Positions 7,422-11,720 of a DNA stretch of 11,720 bases are shown here, one piece after another. Source of the DNA: Bacteroidetes bacterium CG2_30_32_10 (GTDB lineage: Bacteria; Bacteroidota; Bacteroidia; Bacteroidales; CG2-30-32-10); contig MNXO01000067.1 in assembly GCA_001872995.1 (NCBI GenBank), forward strand, positions 1 to 11,720, given 5' to 3'. Numbering within the stretch: position 1 is the first letter of the stretch; every line of letters begins with the position of its first letter. Both the position numbers and the translations under genes were made by a program. The notes below the pieces were generated by a model. That model did not search any database and was not told the DNA's origin. It saw nothing but the letters and a program-made list of their open reading frames with translations.

Positions 7422-7438
7422 CCAAAAAAGAATAAATA

Positions 7439-8728
7439 ATGAAAACGCATCATAAAATAATAAATGGTGATAGCAGACAAATGAATGAATTGGCTGACAA
7501 TTCGGTGCATTTAGCTATTACTTCTCCTCCATATTGGCAACTCAAGGACTACGGAACAGAAAATCAAATAGGATTCCACGACAACTACGAAAATTATATT
7601 AATAACCTGAATTTAGTTTGGAAAGAATGCTACCGCACTCTTCATAATGGTTGCAGGCTGTGTATTAACATTGGCGACCAATTCGCAAGAGCAGTTTATT
7701 ATGGACGCTATAAAGTTATTCCAATTCGCGAGGAGATTATAAAGTTCTGTGAAAATATCGGATTTGATTATATGGGTGCTATCATTTGGCAAAAAGTAAC
7801 TACTTCAAACACAACTGGTGGTGGTGTTCAAATGGGTTCGTATCCATATCCACGAAATGGAATTTTGAAATTGGACTACGAATTTATTTTAGTATTCAAA
7901 AAATTAGGTGATGCCCCTAAACATACAAAAGAACAAAAAGAACTTTCAAAAATGACAGCAGAAGAATGGAACACTTTTTTTGCAGGACATTGGAACTTTG
8001 CAGGTGCAAGACAAAACGGACATATTGCGATGTTTCCAGAAGAACTACCAAGACGACTAATTAAAATGTTCTCATTTATTGGAGAAACAGTTCTTGACCC
8101 TTTTTCTGGTAGCGGAACAACTGCACTTGCATCGAAAAATCTTGAACGTAATTCAGTTGGTTATGAAATTAATTCTGAGTTTATCCCATTTATTAAAGAA
8201 AAATTGGAAGTTAATCAAAAAGACATTAATGGAACAACATACGAATTTTTAACTCAAGAGAAACAAGAAATTGATTTTGAAAAAGCAATACAAAAACTCC
8301 CATACATTTTCAAAGACCCTCATACTTTTGATAAAAAAATTGATGTGAAGAAACTTCAATTCGGCTCTAAAATTGACAAAGATAGCTCTACACAACGAGA
8401 AGAACTCTATACCGTTAAAGAAATTATTAGCCCTGAAAAAATCAGATTAAGCAATGACTTAACAATAAGACTTATTGGGATTAAAGAGGACCCAATAATT
8501 AACGGTAAGGCAATATTATTTCTATCTGAAAAGACTAAAGGCAAAAAAGTATTTCTGAAATTTGACAGTGAAAAATATGACAGTGAAAACAACTTACTCT
8601 GTTATCTTTATTTAGAAAACAAAACTTTTATTAATGCTCATTTAATCAAAAATGGGTTGGTGCTAGTTGACAGAGATATTGATTTTAAATACAAAGAGAA
8701 ATTTTTGAAAATCTTAAATCATGAATGA
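7439..8728 (+). CDS. Type II DNA methyltransferase (beta class) with C-terminal SNase-like domain
   Basis: A 429-residue protein. Residues 5-265 are an S-adenosylmethionine-dependent DNA amino-methyltransferase of beta order. The catalytic motif comes first (TSPPYW, 28-33) and the AdoMet-binding motif later (DPFSGSGTT, 220-228), followed by GYEIN (241-245). TSPPY favours N4-cytosine methylation. Its neighbour is an MjaI-type endonuclease, and the M.MjaI enzyme methylates the cytosine of CTAG, so the same target is inferred. Residues about 324-428 form an extra domain resembling staphylococcal nuclease: KEIISPEKIRL, TIRLIGIKEDP, LLCYLYLENKTFINAHLIKNG. By eye only Arg344 (for Arg35) is kept, Glu333 replaces Asp21, and Asp40 and Arg87 are replaced by Lys349 and Asn385. 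It is therefore probably a non-catalytic, perhaps nucleic-acid-binding, domain. The gene heads the operon and its stop overlaps the next start. Confidence 0.9.
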   Translation: MKTHHKIINGDSRQMNELADNSVHLAITSPPYWQLKDYGTENQIGFHDNYENYINNLNLVWKECYRTLHNGCRLCINIGDQFARAVYYGRYKVIPIREEIIKFCENIGFDYMGAIIWQKVTTSNTTGGGVQMGSYPYPRNGILKLDYEFILVFKKLGDAPKHTKEQKELSKMTAEEWNTFFAGHWNFAGARQNGHIAMFPEELPRRLIKMFSFIGETVLDPFSGSGTTALASKNLERNSVGYEINSEFIPFIKEKLEVNQKDINGTTYEFLTQEKQEIDFEKAIQKLPYIFKDPHTFDKKIDVKKLQFGSKIDKDSSTQREELYTVKEIISPEKIRLSNDLTIRLIGIKEDPIINGKAILFLSEKTKGKKVFLKFDSEKYDSENNLLCYLYLENKTFINAHLIKNGLVLVDRDIDFKYKEKFLKILNHE

Positions 8729-9020
8729 AGAACAGCATAGTATTTGGGATTATCTGGTTGCAAATGCTCAAGGTATGAATAATGCTAAACACATTGGAGA
8801 TATTGCAGAAGCAATAGGCCAACAACCTTATGGAACCAATAATGATAATGTCAGAATTTGGATTAAAGATATGGTTCTTAATCACAGTAGCCAAATTGGA
8901 ACTTGTCATAATGGTGCTTTTATTATCCTAACTGATTCTGAACGAGAAGAAGCTGCTCTATTTTTAGAAAGAAATTATGTAGCAGATGCAGTGAGAAGAA
9001 ATGGAAATTATATTCCCTAA
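8721..9020 (+). CDS. Small winged-helix protein inside the restriction-modification operon
   Basis: A 99-residue protein whose ATG overlaps the methyltransferase stop by 8 bases, so translation is probably coupled. The endonuclease starts 9 bases after its own stop. The pattern fits a winged helix: a first helix (HSIWDYLVANA, 6-16), HIGDIAEAIG (24-33), a presumed recognition helix NNDNVRIWIKDMVLN (40-54), a hairpin wing (QIGTCHNGAFIIL, 58-70), and a C-terminal helix DSEREEAALFLERN (72-85). Many phage and plasmid winged-helix proteins share the 'I-x-S-x-x-x-G-Y/F-x-I' wing followed by an acidic helix. A role as controller of endonuclease expression, or as a DNA-binding subunit of the endonuclease or methyltransferase, is inferred from position. 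I do not recognise a named family. Confidence 0.75.
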   Translation: MNEEQHSIWDYLVANAQGMNNAKHIGDIAEAIGQQPYGTNNDNVRIWIKDMVLNHSSQIGTCHNGAFIILTDSEREEAALFLERNYVADAVRRNGNYIP

Positions 9021-9029
9021 ATTTTTATT

Positions 9030-9662
9030 ATGGCTAAAGAATGGATTTTAAATAGTGCGATGAATCGCTTCCAACTAAACTTTAAAAGAAATGTTGGACC
9101 TACTTCTGAATCAATACGAAAATGTTCGCCAAAAACTCTTGAAGAATGGCGTGAATACTATTTCTCAAATGTGAAACCTAAAGAACATATTGAAGAGTTA
9201 GGTAAAAAACTTTATGTGAAAATCACAGAAGTTATTCAATCAGAAGTTGCTGAATTAACCGAGCAAGACTGTATTGACTATATGATTCAACTTGTAATTG
9301 ATAGAACCTTTGATGGTTATATGACTGAAATTCAAACGGTTTATGGACAACTCCAAAAGATTCTTGGAGTTCCTATTGAAGCCGCACCTGACGAATGGGA
9401 CAGGCTTTTCAATGTAGATTTTTTCATAAAGATTAAGGACAAATACATTGGCTTGCAAATTAAGCCAGTGAACAGTGGTATTCAACTTCCTGAGATTTTC
9501 AAAGAATATGCTATACAAGCAGAGACGCATACGAAGTTTACAGAAGTATTTGGTGGTAAAGTTTTCTATCTCTTCTCTGCAAAAGTTGGAGAAAAGAAAG
9601 AAATTCAAAACAAAGAAGTAATTGACGAAATAAATCAAGAAATTATCCGACTTAAATCATAA
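9030..9662 (+). CDS. MjaI-family type II restriction endonuclease
   Basis: A 210-residue protein recognised from the MjaI restriction endonuclease family, whose founder from Methanocaldococcus jannaschii cuts CTAG. Conserved stretches are AKEWILNSAMNRFQLNFKR (2-20), SIRKCSPKTLEEWREYY (28-44), RTFDGYMTEIQTVYGQL (92-108), APDEWDRLFNVDFFIKI (119-135) and KYIGLQIKPV (138-147). A PD-(D/E)xK-type nuclease core can be read as Glu100, Asp130 and Gln143-x-Lys145; the Q in place of E is a known variation in this superfamily, but the assignment is mine. It would cleave unmethylated foreign DNA in the cytoplasm, with the host protected by the methyltransferase encoded upstream. The frame is intact. It is the last gene of the operon, with no clear ribosome site, which suits coupled expression after the methyltransferase. 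Confidence 0.88.
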   Translation: MAKEWILNSAMNRFQLNFKRNVGPTSESIRKCSPKTLEEWREYYFSNVKPKEHIEELGKKLYVKITEVIQSEVAELTEQDCIDYMIQLVIDRTFDGYMTEIQTVYGQLQKILGVPIEAAPDEWDRLFNVDFFIKIKDKYIGLQIKPVNSGIQLPEIFKEYAIQAETHTKFTEVFGGKVFYLFSAKVGEKKEIQNKEVIDEINQEIIRLKS

Positions 9663-9709
9663 TATAAAGCTACATACCTTTAAAGATAGAAGTAATAAAA
9701 TATATTAGA

Positions 9710-10065
9710 TTGATGATATTTAAATTTGAAAAACTTATTATTTGGCAAAAAGCAATGGAATTGGGGGAGAGTATAAATAAGTTAGCTTATATCTTTCCAA
9801 AAGAAGAAATATATAATCTTTCTTCACAAATAAGAAGAGCGGTTGATTCTATCGTATTAAATATTTCAGAAGGCTCTATTGAGCAATCTGATCTTGAATG
9901 TAAAAAGTTTATGGGATATTCAATTCGTTCGCTGGCTGATTTGTTACTTGTTTACATAAAGCTAAACGTAAAGAATATATCTCTGAAGAAGAATTTTTAA
10001 AACAATATGAATTTGCTTTCAATCTTATGAATATGATGACAGCATTTAAAGCTAAGATAAAATGA
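9710..10065 (+). pseudogene. Four-helix-bundle protein (23S rRNA intervening-sequence-protein type), frameshifted
   Basis: The first frame (ATG 9710, or more typically ATG 9713) encodes FKFEKLIIWQKAMELGESI, SSQIRRAVDSIVLNISEGS and FMGYSIRSLADLLLV, the hallmark segments of this family. After 9954 it runs into an unrelated tail and stops at 10000. The missing C-terminus, HKAKRKEYISEEEFLKQYEF and 16 more residues, is in the -1 frame from 9955 to the TGA at 10063-10065. That frame has a stop at 9937-9939, so the break lies between 9940 and 9957, consistent with loss of one base. The restored protein would be about 118 residues, the normal length. No slippery heptamer is seen, so a disabled gene or a sequencing error is likelier than programmed frameshifting. 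The family's cellular function is not established; members also occur inside 23S rRNA genes and as the Avd subunit of diversity-generating retroelements. Confidence 0.8.
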
Positions 10066-10079
10066 ATCAAAATAAAAAA

Positions 10080-10105
10080 CGACTTCTGTCTTCCGACTTC
10101 CGACC
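10080..10105. repeat. GAAGAC-type short repeat, right border of accessory region (inverted relative to left)
   Basis: Read on the minus strand this is GGTCGGAAGTCGGAAGACAG followed by AAGTCG, the same words as at 7317-7349 but in opposite orientation, with the 11-mer GAAGACAGAAG shared exactly. It starts 15 bases after the end of the broken four-helix-bundle gene. Confidence 0.7.
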
Positions 10106-10138
10106 AAATAATCAATAAAATCTCAATAAATTGCCCTT

Positions 10139-10651
10139 ATGAACCCAATCACAGTCAATATTACATACACTTCAGATGATTTGCAAAAAGCATACATGCT
10201 GCATTTCAACAAAAAACTTCCTTTAAAAAGCAGAAGAAACCTTTTTATGGCACTTGCCCTAATATTGATTGGTGTTTTTGTTTATTTTTACGACCCTTTC
10301 AATGGAGAATTAAATTGGTTGTGCTGGTTCTTTATGGGATATGGATTGGCACTGCTGGTGGTTTATTATTATAGGTTATTTACTATTGGGAAACGTTATT
10401 TTAAGAAACTACCCCAAGACAAGAACCTATTTCCATATACCTTTTCTGAAGAAGGCATTTCCTTTCAAGGAGAAAAAACATCCAATATAATTAAATGGGA
10501 GCATTTTCAGTCTGCTTTGATTACAGATAAAATAGTGTTGTTATATGCCAATGAGCTCAAATTTAATATCTTTCCAAGAAGAAGCTTCACCGATACCCAA
10601 TTTGAACAATTCACTCAATTAGTGCGACAAAACATTGCCAACTGGAAGTAG
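10139..10651 (+). CDS. YcxB-like membrane protein
   Basis: A 170-residue protein with the YcxB-family layout. A polar N-terminus (VNITYTSDDLQKAYMLHF) is followed by two adjacent transmembrane helices (about 35-51 and 59-81). A cytoplasmic C-terminal domain then has the typical YTFSEEGISFQGEKTSNIIKW-type strand pair (100-120), a hydrophobic IVLLYA strand (132-137) and the proline-arginine turn FNIFPRRSF (142-150). The role of the family is unknown; members are inner-membrane proteins often encoded alone. No good TAnnTTTG box precedes it; the closest is TAAATTG about 10 bases before the ATG. It lies just outside the right-hand repeat of the accessory region and is convergent with the P-type ATPase. 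Confidence 0.8.
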   Translation: MNPITVNITYTSDDLQKAYMLHFNKKLPLKSRRNLFMALALILIGVFVYFYDPFNGELNWLCWFFMGYGLALLVVYYYRLFTIGKRYFKKLPQDKNLFPYTFSEEGISFQGEKTSNIIKWEHFQSALITDKIVLLYANELKFNIFPRRSFTDTQFEQFTQLVRQNIANWK

Positions 10652-10659
10652 TTAACTTA

Positions 10660-10743
10660 AGTGCCTAAAGTGAGCTAAAGTGCCTAAAGTACTTAGAGTT
10701 TGTTACTTTAGGCACTCCAAACTCTAGCACACTCTAAGCACTT
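10660..10743. repeat. AGTGCCTAAAGT direct and inverted repeat cluster between convergent genes
   Basis: AGTGCCTAAAGT occurs at 10660-10671 and 10679-10690, and its exact complement ACTTTAGGCACT at 10705-10716. A second pair, TAGAGTTTG (10694-10702) and CAAACTCTA (10718-10726), interleaves with the first. A third, AAGTACTTAGAGT (10687-10699), pairs with ACTCTAAGCACTT (10731-10743) with one mismatch. The cluster fills nearly the whole gap between the YcxB-like gene and the ATPase gene and may serve as a bidirectional terminator. Confidence 0.75.
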
Positions 10744-10746
10744 ATT

Positions 10747-11720
10747 TCACTCCAACCTCTTATGTTTTAACCTTAGCGAGTTAAACACAACAACAATATC
10801 AGACATTGCCATAGCAGCAGCAGCTATCATCGGACTTAACAATCCTACCGCAGCAAAAGGAATAGCTATTACATTATAAAAGAAAGCCCAGAAAAGGTTT
10901 TGCTTGATGATTTTAATTGTATTCTTGCTGATGGCATAAGTTTTTGGCAATAAAGAAAGATTACCATTCATCAATACAACTTGTGCTGATTTAATAGCAA
11001 CCTGGGTTGCATTACTTAACGAAACGCCAACAGTTGCTTTTGCCAATGCAGGAGCATCGTTGATGCCATCACCCACCATGGCAACATCTCCTTCTTTTGC
11101 CAATTCATCTATTATTCGCAATTTATCTTCTGGTGATTGCTCTGAAAAAACCTTTTTAATACCTATCTTATTAGCAAATAGCTCACACTTTTCTTTTTTA
11201 TCGCCACTGAGCAATATTGTTTCTATGCCTTTATTGTTAAAATATTTTACGCAGGCAATAGCATCCGGTTTAATCTCATCTTCCATATCGATATGGGCAA
11301 TTAATTTATTGTCTTCTAAGAGATATATAGAATGAGTGTTATCTGTTGTATATGCTTTGGCTATCCCATAAGAACCTATTTGAAAATTATTTCCAGTTTT
11401 ATCATCAGCAGAAATTCCCAACCCTTTTGTTTCTTCAACATTTATAACTTCAAAAGGCTCATATTTATTCAATTCCAATACCAACGATTTTGCAATAGGG
11501 TGAGAGGAAAACTTTTCGAGACTTAGTACAATTGATTTAATTTCTTCTTCAGTTTTACCAAAGCAAGTAATCTGATTTATTTTAAACTTACCAGTAGTTA
11601 AGGTTCCTGTTTTATCAAATATAATCTTCTTTACTGAAGAAAACTTTTGCAATGTACTACCACCTTTAATGAGTATTCCATTTTTCGCAACTCGTCCCAC
11701 GCCAACTATCACTGCGGTTG
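10747..11720 (-). CDS. Copper-type P1B ATPase, C-terminal half (N-terminus outside window)
   Basis: The reading frame is open to the window edge. The visible part starts just after the sixth transmembrane helix, and the GTG at 11712 is an internal valine, because TAVIVGVGRVAKNGILIKGG continues the family sequence. The phosphorylation motif DKTGT follows (Asp codon 11616-11614). Next come the nucleotide-domain SSHPIA with its His-Pro pair and KGLGI, then LLSGDKKEK and the hinge GDGINDAPA. Two final helices contain FFYNVIAIPFAAVG and MAMSDIVVVFNSLRL. The YN pair in helix 7 is the copper(I) signature. Helix 8 has Met-x-x-Ser-like spacing but SD where the Cu enzymes usually have SS. Export of Cu(I) or Ag(I) from the cytoplasm is the best call. 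copA or ctpV-like naming would need the missing N-terminal metal-binding domain. Confidence 0.9.
   Translation of the reverse strand, partial: TAVIVGVGRVAKNGILIKGGSTLQKFSSVKKIIFDKTGTLTTGKFKINQITCFGKTEEEIKSIVLSLEKFSSHPIAKSLVLELNKYEPFEVINVEETKGLGISADDKTGNNFQIGSYGIAKAYTTDNTHSIYLLEDNKLIAHIDMEDEIKPDAIACVKYFNNKGIETILLSGDKKEKCELFANKIGIKKVFSEQSPEDKLRIIDELAKEGDVAMVGDGINDAPALAKATVGVSLSNATQVAIKSAQVVLMNGNLSLLPKTYAISKNTIKIIKQNLFWAFFYNVIAIPFAAVGLLSPMIAAAAMAMSDIVVVFNSLRLKHKRLE

Noticed and set aside
9255..9638. Minus-strand open frame of 127 codons inside the endonuclease gene
   Set aside because: It is antisense to a recognised MjaI-family protein and its translation looks like composition noise rich in Phe and Asn.
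9940..9957. Programmed -1 ribosomal frameshift
   Set aside because: No X-XXY-YYZ slippery heptamer in frame and no downstream stem-loop was seen; a lost base explains it more simply.
9710..10065. Avd subunit of a diversity-generating retroelement
   Set aside because: The family is related, but no reverse transcriptase, template repeat or variable repeat is visible in the window, and the gene is frameshifted.
11710..11712. GTG as the start of a short ATPase-like protein
   Set aside because: The frame stays open to the window edge and the residues before it continue the P1B ATPase sequence, so the codon is an internal valine.

Overview
The window looks like chromosomal DNA of a member of the Bacteroidota. 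The base composition is AT-rich. Promoters match the Bacteroidota pattern (TTTG, about 20 bases, TAnnTTTG). Shine-Dalgarno sites are weak or absent. The gene content includes the gliding-motility lipoprotein GldB, which is restricted to this phylum, and signal peptides end in the 'A/S-Q' style common there. I cannot name a genus from the sequence alone.

Layout. Bases 1-936 (minus) hold gldB, cut by the left edge so that only its extreme C-terminus is missing. It is divergent from a small secreted protein of unknown function (1090-1590, plus). A clear hairpin terminator follows, and then a ZIP-type metal transporter (1668-2414, plus). Convergent with that is a likely three-gene minus-strand operon transcribed gyrB (6448-4472), an outer-membrane beta-barrel protein (4441-3686), and the Kdo transferase gene waaA/kdtA (3673-2435, GTG start). 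Upstream of gyrB is a gap of about 420 bases with no supportable gene. It is followed by a coiled-coil orphan (6870-7316, plus).

The accessory part is 7317-10105. It is bounded on both sides by short GGAAGAC-type repeats in opposite orientation. Inside is a compact type II restriction-modification operon. Its first gene is a beta-class amino-methyltransferase carrying an extra C-terminal domain that resembles staphylococcal nuclease but lacks most of the catalytic residues. The second is a 99-residue winged-helix protein whose start overlaps the methyltransferase stop. The third is an MjaI-family restriction endonuclease (family specificity CTAG). Behind it lies a four-helix-bundle (23S rRNA intervening-sequence-protein type) gene broken by a one-base frameshift. 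The methyltransferase should protect host CTAG sites and the endonuclease cut unprotected ones. The winged-helix protein is placed where a controller or accessory subunit would be.

To the right are a YcxB-like two-helix membrane protein (10139-10651, plus), a cluster of AGTGCCTAAAGT-type direct and inverted repeats (10660-10743), and the C-terminal half of a copper-type P1B ATPase (11720-10747, minus), cut by the right edge.

The most unusual item is the methyltransferase/SNase-like fusion together with its coupled winged-helix partner. The rest is ordinary Bacteroidota housekeeping and transport.
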